The notes beneath the pieces were generated by a model, which saw only the letters and a list, made by a program, of their open reading frames with translations, did no database searches and was not told the origin of the DNA. Below are positions 9,043 through 20,300 of a stretch of 64,000 bases of DNA, in pieces (the first letter of the stretch is position 1; each line of letters starts with the position of its first letter). The position numbers were made by a program, and so were the translations under genes. The DNA is taken from assembly GCA_948567375.1 (NCBI GenBank), contig OX419755.1, positions 69,382,944-69,446,943 on the forward strand, given 5' to 3'. This stretch comes from Lunularia cruciata. Taxonomy: Eukaryota > Streptophyta > Marchantiopsida > Lunulariales > Lunulariaceae.

Positions 9043-12000
9043 CTACCTTCTATGGTACCTCTTCAACTTATCATGGTTAATCCTATCAAAGTATCTTCCT
9101 CCCAACTCCTTGAGATCATAGATGTAATTGCCCCACACCTTCTCCACTATGAAAGGTCCAAAGTACTTAGGCAAAAACTTCTTTTGCACTCTCTTGAATC
9201 GAATGGAATCAAACAACATTACCCAATCACCTTCTTTGAAAGGCTCCACCTTCTTCTTGTCTTGCCTCTTATCATAGCTCTCCTTTTGTTTCCTTTGGGC
9301 TTGCTCCACTCGAACCATAGCAACTGCTCTTGCCTCTTCCAACTCCATGAGTTGATCCTTCCTTGACTTCTCTGCATCACCTCCTTGTGCTTTCTTCAAT
9401 CTCCTATGACTGCTTTGGAAGGTAGGAAGATCAAAGTGAATAGGTAAGGTAGACTCAATACCATACACCAATTGAAATGGAGAATATCCAGTGGAAGTTT
9501 TCATGGTTGTCCTATACTCCCACAAAACTGCATGAATCCTCTTGTCCCAATGATGTTTAGCCCCCTCCATTTCTGCATCTTTGGCCAACATCATGCACAA
9601 GGTCTGATTGGTTCTCTCTGCCAAGCCATTGGAATTTGGCTTATAGGATGTAGTTACTCTATGTGTGATAAAGAAATGTCGTAGCATGGCTGTAGTAATG
9701 CTTCCTGTAAACTCTCCTCCTCTATCAGAAACCAACTCCAAAGGGCATCCAAACCTAGTGATAATGCGTTCATAAAGAAATCTACCCACTTCATCTTCAT
9801 TCTTGTCCCTCAATGGTCTAGCCTCAACCCACTTGGTAAGGTAATCAGTAACTACCACAATGTACCGATTGTTCCTTGGGGTTCTATTGAGAGGACCTAC
9901 AAAATCAATTCCCCACTTCTCAAAAGGTCCTAGCAATGGAATTGATCTAAGTGGTGGAGTGGATGTAGACTTTCTAGCAAAAGCTTGACAAACATGACAA
10001 GTTTTGCAATAATCAAGACAATCCTTGAAAATCCCTCTCCAATGGTAACCTGCATCTAGAATCTTGAAAGCAATCACCTTTCTTGCAAAGTGTCCTCCAC
10101 ATACTAAACCTTCATGAAACTCCTTTATGAGTAGGATAGACTCTTCCTTACCCACTGCTCTTCGAAGTAGACCATCTGCTCCTTGGTGAAAAAGAATATC
10201 CTCCACCATTGTGTAAGGTCTAGATCTTGCTGCAAGGGCCTTCCTCTCCCTAGCATGCATCCCTTCTGGATAGTTACCTTTTGTCACAAAATCCAAAATC
10301 TCCTTGTACTCCATTGGAACCTCTTGAGTGACTGAGATTGTCATGAGCTCCTCATCCGGGAAGGAATCATCCACTGGCTCATCTCCATGATGATCATAGG
10401 CTCTAGATAATAAATCAGCATTTGCATGTTTCTTTCCTGGCCTATCTTCAATGGTGTAGTCATACTCAGACAAGAGTATCATCCACCTTGCTAGTCTCCC
10501 TTCAACATTAGGCTTGTTGAAGATGTACTTCAAAGCCTTGTGATCCGTGACAATGGTGGCTTTCCCTCCAATCAAGTAGTGTCTAAACTTCTTGAGACCA
10601 AAGATCACTGCCAACCCTTCTCTCTCCGTGACAGAGTAGTTCTTCTCTGCTGAAACCATCTGCCTACTAGCATAAGCTATTGGATGATCATGCCCATCTT
10701 GGTCTAATTGACTAAGAGTGCATCCTATAGCTACATTAGAAGCATCAGTGTAGAGGATGAAAGGTTTACTCCAATCAGGTTTAGCAAGAATTGGAGCTAC
10801 AACAAGGGATTGCTTGAGCTCCTCAAAAGCTTTGAGAGCCTCCTTGTCTTCCAAAATCACCATGTAATCTACACCCTTCTTCATGTAGATGGTCAATGCA
10901 TAAGCCTTGTTAGAAAATGAGAAGATGAACCTCCTATAGTACCCAACCATCCCCAAGAATTGGCGTAACTTTGTCAAGCTTGAAGGGAATGGAAGGTCTG
11001 AGATTTTCCTCACCTTCTCAGGATCAACTGCTATTCCATCCTTGGAGATGATATGCCCCAAAAGTAGACCTTTTTCACATCCAAAAATGCACTTCTCTGG
11101 GTTGAGTGATGCATTTGCCTCATCCAAGCATTGCAAGACTTTGATTAGGTGCTCAAAGTGCTCCTCCTTGCTTCCATAGACACAAAAGTCATCAATGAAA
11201 TCTCTCACAAATTTCCCAATGAAAGGTTCAAATACCTTGTTCATGAACCATTGGAATGTGGCTGGAGCATTGCAAAGCCCAAAAGGCATGACCTTGAAAG
11301 CCTAAGTTCCCCAAGGTGTGGTGAATGTGGTGAGTTGTTGATGCTCTGGTGCAATCTTGATTTGGTTATATCCACTATAACCATCTCCAAAACTGTACCT
11401 CTCATGACCTGCAACCTCCTCCAAGATCTCATCAATGAATGGCAATGGGTAGTAGTCCTTCTTGGTAACAGCATTGAGCTTCTTGTAATCCACACATACT
11501 CGAAGCTTGCCATTCTTTTTCTTCACAATGACAATTGGAGACACCCATTCTGAATTCTCCACCTCAAAGATAAATCCAGCCTCCTTGAGCTTATCAATCT
11601 CCTCCTTCACAACCAAAGATATTGGTGGGCTAATACGACGTTGCTTTTGGCGGATTGGTCTTGCATGTGACTCCACCTCTATCTTGTGCTCCTCCAAGGT
11701 GACTTCCTTCAAATCCTTGTAACTAAAAGCAAACACATGGATGAACTTGCGGAAAATCTCCTCAAATCTCACCTTCTCCTCCTTGGTAACATTTGGGCCA
11801 TACTTAAGGGTAGCTAACCTTCTCTCTACCTCCTCAAGTGTCAATGGTGATTTATCTGGGTCCTTCAAAACCTCTGGCTTAGGTGCAAAATCCATAGCAC
11901 ACAAAGGATACACATCTGAATCAGATTCAGATTCATCCTCCTCCGTGGAAGTCTCCTCTTCCATGCTTGTGTCCACACCTAAAGCTCCTGCTTCAGAATC

Positions 12001-12240
12001 TGATTCCCAATAATCAGAAGATGGTGTATCTAAATGTGAAGTGTTGGTGGTGTTAGTCACAGGAACAGTGACTCTATGGTTTGATGGCCCAATCCTCAAG
12101 TACCCTTTGTGCCATCGATCAGTTGTGCGTGCTGCTCTCAACCATGGCCTCCCAAGAAGTAAGTCCCAACTTCTTCCTTGGAGTCTTTGTTGTTGATGGT
12201 GTTGAGGTGCGAGTGCTCCTAGTAGACATAGGAGTATCCT
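9043..12240 (-). pseudogene. C1 pol
   Basis: This is fossil pol with RT, RNase H and integrase, nearly identical in content to C2 pol. Landmarks are MPFGLCNAPATF and FIDDF for RT, ILYTDASN and YASRQMVSAEKNYSVTERE for RNase H, and WGIDFVGPLN, LVSDRGGEF and NGLAERTNQ for integrase. The C-terminus ends without a chromodomain, as in C2. The protease portion seen in C2 is not apparent. It is broken at a few points. Confidence 0.9.
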
Positions 12241-13377
12241 TGCTTGAAGTAAATCCTTGAGAAGAGTGGACATCCTTTGCAAAACGAGCTCTCTTCTTCT
12301 CTTGTGCCAAAAGCTCCAAATTAAGACCCTTGGAGTTTGAGCACTCTCCCTTCTCATACTTGCTCTCAACCACATCTATGGATGCTATCTCCTTACCTTT
12401 GTTGGGATTAGGAGCCACTTGGGTTTCACTACCTTCCTCTTTCCCTCTATTGGCTCCCTCATAACCCCTTCCTCCATGGTAAGTGGAATTTGGGCAATTC
12501 CTTTGGATATGCCTCTTCCTCCACAACCAAAACAATTTCTATCATTGAAATTGTTGGCTGGTTGGCCTCCTCTATATGGATAGTTTCCATAACTCCTAGG
12601 CCCTCTCCCTACATTCTGATCCACCTCTCTCTTCTCCCATAGTTGCACCACATTGATCTTGAGATCCGCAAGTTGTTCTGTGATGGTTTGGAGTGGATCT
12701 TTTGGTGGAGGTGCAAGAACTGAAGCAACTACTACTTGTGGTGCAACCCTTGTCACCAAAGTATCAGAAGTTCCACCATACTTGTAGCCTTGAGGAGGAT
12801 GCACAACCTCCTTCACCACCAAATCACTCTCATCTCCTTCCAAACTCTCCTCCATACGAATTGCGATCTTGATAGCTTCAACCTTGGAAGAAGGTTTCTC
12901 ATATCTCACCTTGCTTCCAATTTGTGGTCTCAAACCTCCCACAAAATTCTTGGTGAGCATGGCCCCTATGCCAATCATTGTAGTCTCCACATCATCCCCA
13001 CCCTTCCTCAACACTATGCGAAATCTGGACTCCAACTTTTCCACTCTTTCCACATAGACCCTCACTTTCTCTCCATCTCCTTGCTTGAGAAATGTAACCT
13101 CACTCATCAATCTCTCATAACTCTCATCAGGAAGAAAGTTCTCAATGAGTGCTGAAGTCAAAGTCTCCCAAGACTCCTCTTCCCCATCTCTCCTCTCTCT
13201 CTTTTGGTATTCTGACTCATACCATGTAAGTGCTGCATCCTCAAAGAAATCTGGTAATAATGAGGCCCACTCATTCTTCCTCCTCTCATTGTTTCCTATG
13301 CAAGCTCTCTTGAAGTCTCTCACAAAGGCCTCCACATCTTCTCCATCCTTGCCAAAGAAAACCGGAAGTTTCCCCAT
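12119..13377 (-). pseudogene. C1 gag
   Basis: This is fossil gag of family C. It begins MGKLPVFFGKDGEDVEAF and has the retrotransposon gag core (FFEDAALTWYESEYQKRERR) in the first 150 residues. A CCHC zinc-knuckle region and a basic, Ser/Thr-rich tail follow. It matches C2 gag over its length except for a small number of breaks. Confidence 0.9.
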
Positions 13378-13599
13378 CTTAACCCCTCACTATCTTTCTT
13401 TTCTCTCAATTTTTTTTCCTCTCACTCTATTACTAATAGAGTATATACATGACTAACACCATCTGAGAATAATCCACTCTAGGGAACACAAAAGGTTCAG
13501 GTTGCTCCAAGATTTCTATAGCAACATCAAATCCTAGAGTGCATATTAATCTAACTCTCATGGATAGTTTATCCATAAGTTGAAAGATTATCTCCATCA

Positions 13600-14097
13600 C
13601 TAATCTTGAGAACTAGCTGATGAAGGTGGTAGTATTTCTGTAGCTGTATTAAGACTCTCTCCAAGATCCTTCACCAAAGTTTCCAAAACTGCTTTTACTC
13701 CACTACACTCATGTCCTTTTGGAAGTCCTTCAACTCCACAAACCTCACACAACTCCTTGGTCTTAGATCTTCTCCCTCCCAATCTTGGTGAAGAAGGTCC
13801 AACATGCAAACCCAAGTCAAGTAAGCCTCTCCTTTCCCTCAATCTCTTGCTCTCAAAGGTCAATGGACATGAACTTGCCTTATGTCCCTTCTCTCCACAT
13901 AGAAAGCACTTAGACTCACTCTTTCCTCCAAGTGGTGTAGGTTTTTGGATCCTCTCAACACTCTCTTCAAATTCTATTGTAAACTCTCTTTTCCTCAAAT
14001 CCACCTCTACAATCACCTCAAACCCTTGGGGAACCTTGCATAATCTCAATTTCCACTCTTGATGACTCTCCATGTTCCCCAAGATGAATCTAAACAC
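13600..14097 (-). CDS. C1 extra zinc-knuckle reading frame upstream of gag
   Basis: This is a 165-residue reading frame lying ahead of gag on the same strand. It contains a CCHC knuckle, CFLCGEKGHKASSC, and a second Cys/His cluster CEVCGVEGLPKGHEC. The same frame occurs in C2 and, eroded, in C3. It is separate from gag, which has its own knuckle. The role is unknown; a nucleic-acid-binding accessory protein is the natural inference. Confidence 0.6.
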   Translation of the reverse strand: MFRFILGNMESHQEWKLRLCKVPQGFEVIVEVDLRKREFTIEFEESVERIQKPTPLGGKSESKCFLCGEKGHKASSCPLTFESKRLRERRGLLDLGLHVGPSSPRLGGRRSKTKELCEVCGVEGLPKGHECSGVKAVLETLVKDLGESLNTATEILPPSSASSQD

Positions 14098-14721
14098 TCA
14101 AACATGCTTTTTGTTGATCTCAAACTTCTCATGCATGAGATCTCCACTCTGCAGAATTGACACTTCCTCACAATGTCACTCAAATATCCCAACCAATATG
14201 TCACAGTCCTCTGAAATTTTTCACACTTGATCACAACTCCAAGGCATCCCTCCGTGCAAAATTTCAGATCTTTTCATCAAGCCATTTGGCCTAGACACCT
14301 TTCTATTCAGCACCCATATTTCAGATTTGGTCTGAAAACCACCCCCCTCACTTCAAAAACTCATAACGCCCTGCGCAAAAACGATCTCTCTCTAATTTGT
14401 GTGGCATCAGGTAGGATACAATGCACTGAATGTTCTTGGAAAGTTTCAAGACAATTCACTAAAAATGGAAGAAATGGCAGACTCTGTACAATTTTCCAGA
14501 GAGCATGCAGTTGCGGGAGCACTTTACCCTATCAACTTTCAAAAATTCTAGCCCAGTGCGCATAGAAGCTGTCTCAATAATTTCAAGTGTGCTAACTGAA
14601 AGATAATCCAAGCTATCATGTGTAGAAATCTCAAGTCCAGATCTCAAACTTGAGATTTTGCCCAAAATCACCTTAACCCCCAAAATCTGCAATCCACCTC
14701 ACACAATCTCTCCAATTCCTC

Positions 14722-14892
14722 TCATGTGTACAAGATGTACAAAATCACCTCAAAGACATCATAATGAACTACAAGGTATACAAATGGATCTTGGTTCTCT
14801 AACATAAGTTCAGCCCTCTCCTCTCCTAATGTTCTCTCCAAGTGAGCTCTCATAGCCTCCTTTTGCCTAATGTAGAATTGGACGCGGAACAT
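14722..14892 (-). CDS. C1 leader reading frame
   Basis: This is a short reading frame just inside the 5' LTR and primer site, starting MFRVQFYIRQKEAMRAHLER. It is almost identical in C2. Its pattern (F-x-V/I near the start, a central G-x-E, then P and YD, ending YIL) recurs in the leaders of elements E and, more loosely, D. The product is unknown. Confidence 0.45.
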   Translation of the reverse strand: MFRVQFYIRQKEAMRAHLERTLGEERAELMLENQDPFVYLVVHYDVFEVILYILYT

Positions 14893-14911
14893 TATCTTGC
14901 CTTCTAGAGAG

Positions 14912-14929
14912 GTCCCGGCAACGGAACCA
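14912..14929 (-). promoter_or_regulatory. C1 primer binding site, tRNA-Glu type
   Basis: Read on the - strand, TGGTTCCGTTGCCGGGAC lies four bases inside the 5' LTR. From memory it is an 18-base match to the complement of the 3' end of plant tRNA-Glu(CUC) including CCA. It marks the start of minus-strand DNA synthesis. Confidence 0.75.
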
Positions 14930-14933
14930 AAAA

Positions 14934-15612
14934 TGTGAGCCGGCCTGTCTCTCACTCAGGATGAACCTCAGATGGCTATTATGGTAGCGCACCATGGACT
15001 AAGAAGGCAAGGAACCCCAACTCCATCATACTCCTCCAAGGCTAACACTCCAAGACTCAAGACATTGCTCACTAGAGAACTCAATGAGAGAGAGATAGTT
15101 GCAAATGAAAGGATGATGAGTACCTCCTCACCCCTTGTTTATATACTTGTGAAATAGTTACGTACCAAAGTTACTAATTACCGTAGTAACTCAAGTTACT
15201 AGACTAAAAGTCAAGTAAAGTCAAAAAGTAGAAAGGAATATCCATTCATATGGGCATATTCCCCTTATCTTGACCCAACCACTAAAGCAAGGATTCCTTC
15301 ACATGGGGTATCCTTGGACTAAAGAAGAATCCAAAACAAAAAGGCTTGCGGGCCCAAGAGTTCTCAACTCTTTCCCCAAAGCCAAACACCTAGGAATAAT
15401 ACCAAGTCAACACACTAAAATCCAAAATAGTGGTGCTCATCTTTTCTACTTCCTCTAAAGTAAGGTCCCATCTATCTTAGCTATGACTAACTTTAGCTAA
15501 CCATGACTAATATAGAACCATCCTTTATCTCTATATAAATAATATCTCTTAAGTACTTGTAATACCAAGCTAAATATCACAATACCACACACATGCATAA
15601 ATGGGTGTTACA
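14934..15612 (-). repeat. C1 5' LTR
   Basis: It is a 679-bp terminal repeat with TG...CA ends. It is followed on the + strand by GTCC, which is also found immediately before 8316. In element orientation it holds a TATA box, TATATAAAC. Confidence 0.95.
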
Positions 15613-16297
15613 GTCCAGGCAAGAAGAAGAAGAGCGTTTGCAAGAACTTGTCAAGAGTGCGGAGCAGCAGAAAATGCAATATGCAAAGGAGAAGAAGATG
15701 CTTGCTACAGAATACAAAGACGAGTTGTAGATGTATCGGGAGGAGTTGAAGGTGGAGCGTTCTCAAGGATACGCATCGGAATCAGTAGGGGACATTGCGA
15801 GGAAATTACAAGCAATCTTAAGCACGGAGGCTGAAGGGAGATTGGAAGAAGCTTGTCTGCATGAGTTGAAGTTACTTGTGCAAGAGACTCAGAAGCCAAG
15901 AGCCAAGGACGTGGATATGAATACCTTGCTAATTTGGTTGAGAGAACGTGTAGATAGAAAAATGTTGGAGGTATAAAATAATGTTAGTCTTAGGCTAGAT
16001 TTAGTCAATTCAGAGTTAGAGAAAATTTGGAATAGTGTGACAGCGGAGAAGAGACCCGATGTTGCAGATGTAGAAACTCAAGTGTCATCGGACTTGCTAA
16101 TTGACACATTAGAGAAGAGTGGGTCAGGAGATAAAGCAGTAGATGGAGTAACCCGGAGCTCAGTTGAAGATTGTAGTGAAGAAGTTGTAGAATTAGTAAA
16201 GAAATTAGTAGAATCAGTCATACCCAAAGAAGGTGAAATAGCAAGAAGATCATTGGGTTTGGAAGTTGATGATGAGGTAGACATCGGATCGGGATAG
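15613..16297 (+). pseudogene. Unit F coiled-coil segment, second part, and C-terminal tail
   Basis: Immediately after C1 the same Glu/Lys/Gln-rich character returns (EEERLQELVKSAEQQKMQYA in one frame) and runs to about 15976. It is followed by an acidic tail to 16297 (VVELVKKLVESVIPKEGE). Together with 7953-8315 it shows that C1 landed inside a coiled-coil coding stretch. The protein family is not recognised. Confidence 0.45.
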
Positions 16298-17098
16298 AAG
16301 TCACTTTTGAGATAGGAAGAGTCAGATATGAAACGATAGACTGTCACTTGGGATTTGTAAGTAGGAAAAGATGCTAGGAAGAGGTGTTTAGGTAGGCAAG
16401 TCTGCCGTTTGCTTCAGTATTTAAGGGAAGCATTCGCAGTCTTATGTTATTCAGTATTCATATTTCTGAAGATAGATAAAGTGAAGTGTTGTTCTTAGTA
16501 CTCGTCGCTTAAGCTTAATTCTGATTGTCAATTTTGTGTTTGTATTTGTGAGTGTGTGGAGAATTCTGAAGAGCAAGTCAGTGTGTCTATGGATGTGGGA
16601 ATCTATAGCCTTGATCTTCATTCTGTGTGTTTGATCTTGAGTGAAGTGCATCGGAGCAATGCCTTGACAGGTCTAAGAGGAATTGTAGTGTTTTTAGTAT
16701 TTTGCATTTGTGAGTGCAGTACGAAGTTGATGTGAAGCAATTTTGATCGAGGAAGTTGTGCCTTCAGTGGAGTTTAGTGGAACACAATTCTGAGGCAAAA
16801 TTGGTCTTCATAGTGAAGTGCCGTCTTCGAGAGAATCTGAATCATCACAATCAAGAGTTGTTTGGACAAAATTGACTATGTTGTGATTATGTATGTGTAT
16901 TCATGACAAGTTGTCAAGATTGTGAGCTTGTTACTCTCTTTTGGGTGTAGTTTCTACCTGAGAGATTAAAGAAGCCATCAAGAAGAACTGCAATTGTGAC
17001 TTTTGACTTCGTATTTGACCAATTCTGGGTAGGATCTCTATGGGAACAAACTTTACTTACCTGATTACCGCAAAAGTGATATTTGCCGGGTTGTCACA
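16298..17098 (+). other. Unit F 3' region, promoter- or LTR-like, non-coding
   Basis: No long reading frame is found. A TATA-like CAGTATTTAAGGGAAGC lies near 16413, and the unit ends with ...GGGTTGTCACA against the target repeat. The composition (T/G-rich, many short TG-rich words) resembles the downstream half of an LTR. I found no second copy of it in the window, so calling it an LTR remains a guess. Confidence 0.35.
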
Positions 17099-17103
17099 AC
17101 AGA

Positions 17104-17161
17104 TCAAGTACTAATCTGAGTTGAGTTGAGTTGAGTTGAGAGTGGTAAGCAATCTGATTAT
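17104..17161 (+). repeat. Element A LTR, remaining part, with a TTGAG microsatellite
   Basis: After the second ACAGA repeat of unit F the interrupted LTR of element A should continue. The sequence includes four to five tandem TTGAG units at about 17118-17140. It ends where a new copy of the same LTR's start begins at 17162. Assignment to A rests on the target duplication. Confidence 0.45.
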
Positions 17162-17266
17162 TGTGGCACTTTAGAGTGTATGTATGGCTTATGTGTGAGT
17201 TGTGCTTCTATAGTGTATGATGTTGACAGCAATGTATGTTGTGTAGCAATGTATATACGCACGACA
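17162..17266 (+). repeat. Second A-family LTR start, truncated
   Basis: About 105 bp starting TGTGGCACTTTAGAG match the start of the element A LTR at 5605 with around seven differences, then similarity ends abruptly. It lies head to tail after the end of the first LTR and is cut off by the start of element B sequence. Confidence 0.75.
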
Positions 17267-17364
17267 AACCTAATAGGGTAATATTGGTTCTTAATACAAT
17301 CCTAAGTTGGGACTTCTTGACCTAAGAATTCTTGTAGATGGGTTCCCACCTTTTTCTCTACAAC
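17267..17364 (-). repeat. Element B left LTR-like end
   Basis: This segment shares GGTTCTTAATACAATCC, AAGTTGGGACTT and GGTTCCCACC with the right end of B, where D splits the copy (39141-39170 and 52015-52100). In element orientation it starts TGTTGTAGAGAAAAAGG, against TGTCATGGAGCAAAAGG at the other end. The divergence is high, so the element is old. The outer border is not certain. Confidence 0.45.
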
Positions 17365-20300
17365 ATAGCACTCTCTTAAGACCATGCACTCTAGGCAAGC
17401 TGCTACTTTGTCTTCTTCCCTTTGTTAGCGGGAGCAAAGAATTGGTCCCTCATCTAATAGAAGGTTCCCATATAATCCCTCTCTTGGTAATCTCAAAAAG
17501 TAGAGTCATGTACATCAATGAACGCAATCATATGAGCTAACTTCAGGTTCCTAATGAGTTGACAACCCCATATGTTGGCTTGTTGGACCAAATACATAAA
17601 AGTAGTGTTCTTGAGCTCCTGCCAAAATGGGTTGAGTGTACTTCTCTTCTTAACATTGTTCCGTCCTAGCCAATGATATATTTGAGCTAAGACCTTGCAT
17701 TACACAATTGCACAGAAAACTACAAGATCTTTAGAGATATACCATTGATCCCAACATCATTCCAACATATCCATAGTTTCTTGCATGACTCTTATAGGAT
17801 AATCTCGTATGTCTAGCCAACAATGTGGCTTCTTCTCATAAGAGAGATGTTGAGTTCCTCTTGAGCAAGGTATTTCCATAGCCAACCATTCTTGAAATAT
17901 TTCTCTTAATCCTTTGGGAAGTGCTTCTAATAGGATGGGTAAGCCCATTGTCTTTATGTTTGCACAAGTGGAAATGACTAGAGCAAGATCTTTAAATCTC
18001 AAAGACAACCAGAAAAACAAAATATCCATCAAGATCATTAATCCAGCATGATCTTGGAATCAAATAGAGACATGTGGAATTCAGTCATGTCTAAGAAAAT
18101 AGTGGAAATCCTCATGTATTGCAGTGGGAAGTACAAGACTCCTTACCCTAATTTTCCATTGTGGGTAGTAGGATACGGGAAGTCCTTTCACTATGGACTT
18201 GCTTGATTCCAAGATGTACGGGACAACATTTGGGCAGTCTGATCCACTTGAATCATACTCCTTCCTTGTTGAGGTCTGCATCTTGCACTTTGTCATAACA
18301 TTTGACCATGAAAGCACTGAGGCCTCATAAGTCAAAGAATAATTGAAGTCCCATCCTTGGGAAGTCTAGACTTGTTTCTTTAATGCTCTAAGGAACATAT
18401 CCAACAAGTGGGCAAAGTTGGTGTGAATCTTCTTTCCCATTTGATCAAATGCAAATCTCAACTCCTGCACCATAGTACTAATGTGCACATTCTAGGATCT
18501 GGGATCACTACTGATGGAAGCATGGCGGGTGCTCTATAGTTAAGTATCCTTGTGGATACAAGAAATTTGCAAATTTGTTACTCAAGCCACTTTGATGTAT
18601 TCCTTCATTGGAAATACATGTGGCTTCAAAGCTAAGCCCCAATTAACCAACTTGAGTTAGTCTATCAAGTATCTCAAGGTGAAGTACAGTAGATGCTTTG
18701 CTATATAGGTCAACTCATGGGGATTTGCCAAATAGATGTCTCTCCATAGGATAGCTTTAGCCAACATGCATTTGGTCCTCTAGACTTCCCAAAATTCCAC
18801 ACCAAATGCCCATAATGAGGCAAATTTTTTGGTCTCTAGAGTTGCTCAAAAAGAGACACGGTGGTTGATTGGCACTCTTGTGATCAGCAAGGCAAGAATC
18901 AAATGGGTAGATATGCTTCATCAAGATGAAGACTAACATATCTTGTTGTAGTTGCTTGAAGGCTGCAAATATTTCCTTATGCATGTCCTAGGTGAGATTG
19001 GATCAAGGAAGGAATGGATACCAAGCCAATCATTCTTTATCCACCTTGCAACATGCCTCCACAGCCACTTCAACTTGATTCATGTTAATGACTCCCAAAG
19101 GGCAAATTGTCATAAAGAGCGGGACTATAGTAACCAAGATTATAGTTAGGCCCATGGTAAGGAGGAATGACCAAGGGTAGCCACTCTTGAAAGTCATGGG
19201 GATCTTGTGGAACCTATCTTACATAGTCCAAGAAAGCTTTCGGTGCTAGTGCCCATATGGTTGTCTTATGCTATGCACAAATTTCTAACCCTCAATATTT
19301 TGCATATGTGAGGCAATAACTACTTTCTCTATGGGATCTCTAGGTTCCAAGGCATGTAAGATAGTCCTGAAGTACATGAATTCTTCCTCTAGAGTAATGG
19401 TACTTTCTACCAACTGTTTCACCAATTCCATGGCTTTCAAGGGCAAGCTAGTTTCTAAAGATCCAATTGTCTTCATGGGTAGCTCCTCCTCCTCTTTTGT
19501 TGCAAGAAGAAATGGTTTGTGGTGGCATCTCTTCCTTCAGACCTTGCAATAGGTCCTATGATGCCATTGGACTTTCAATAGGCCTCATAAGAGCTTTGTT
19601 GGCTCATTCCTTCTTCAAGCAAATCCAACATGATGGCATCCTCCATGTTGTGTTGGTTAATCTCTTCTCCAACCAGACTAAGTATATCCATGATATGGGT
19701 GGTATCCATTCTACTCCCCATATTCTGTTATTTGTTAATCACTAGTCTTCATTGGCTGATGTGTCTAACATTCATGTAATTCCTTCCTCCAAGGAGATGT
19801 CATATCTTCTTGGGGAAACTCCCCTTGTAGCCTCCTTGTGAACAAGAATAATTCTTATATTTCCCTTTTTAGGAGAGCTAATTCCCATATTTTTCTTTGG
19901 GGAAGATCACTAGGGGGTTCTTTGCTTAGAAGGAGAAGTAGCTTGACATGAACCATAAGTAGGTTGTTTGCCTCATCCAAAACTCCCCTTGCCTAGTGAT
20001 CCCGCCTCATCATCATTGGAGTCATCTTTGGGTGCTCCTTGTGAGGTAGGGTCTTTGGGTTTGGCATCCTACATCTTGTCTTCCTCCTCTGCTTTAGAGT
20101 CCTTGTCCACCAAGGGCACTTCAATCTTGTTGTGGGCAACAAACCAAAGTAGTTGGCTCACTTTTTGTTCTAACTTCCGGTTTTGAACAATAAGGTCATT
20201 CCAAGAAGTTTTTGAGCTTGTATTTTGGCTTTCTCTTCACATCTCTGCTCCTTATAGGAGAGTAGATCCTTTTGCAATGAGCTATTTCTTTGTTCAGCTC

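Larger units (their letters stand above)
8316..15612 (-). mobile_element. Element C1: family-C Ty3/gypsy copy, young, broken
   Basis: This copy is on the - strand with 679-bp LTRs at both ends. They differ at two positions by direct comparison, so the insertion is recent. The primer site, a leader reading frame, an extra CCHC frame, gag and pol are all present in the same order as in C2. The four bases GTCC (GGAC in element orientation) occur on both flanks. It is inserted in the coiled-coil region of unit F. It is broken at about three or four points and is shorter than C2 by about half a kilobase, so it is not whole. Confidence 0.95.
6108..17098 (+). mobile_element. Unit F: insertion with 5-bp target duplication, retroelement-like, unclassified
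   Basis: The unit starts TGTGGTACCC and ends GGTTGTCACA. It is flanked by the perfect direct repeat ACAGA at 6103-6107 and 17099-17103. TG...CA ends with 5-bp duplications fit an LTR-type integrase product. Without the nested element C1 it is about 3.7 kb long. It holds + strand coding-like sequence, with an acidic linker and a long coiled coil, and a promoter-like 3' region, but no RT, integrase or gag that I recognise. A matching pair of LTRs was not found, so it may be a non-autonomous or internally rearranged element. It is broken at a few points. Class assignment is inferred from the ends only. Confidence 0.55.

Noticed and set aside
11149-11553. Long antisense frames over the RT region of C1, C2 and C3
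   Set aside because: They are shadows of the conserved pol frame and have no independent support.
14912-14929. A tRNA gene beside the LTR
   Set aside because: Only 18 bases complementary to a tRNA 3' end are present, as expected for a primer binding site.
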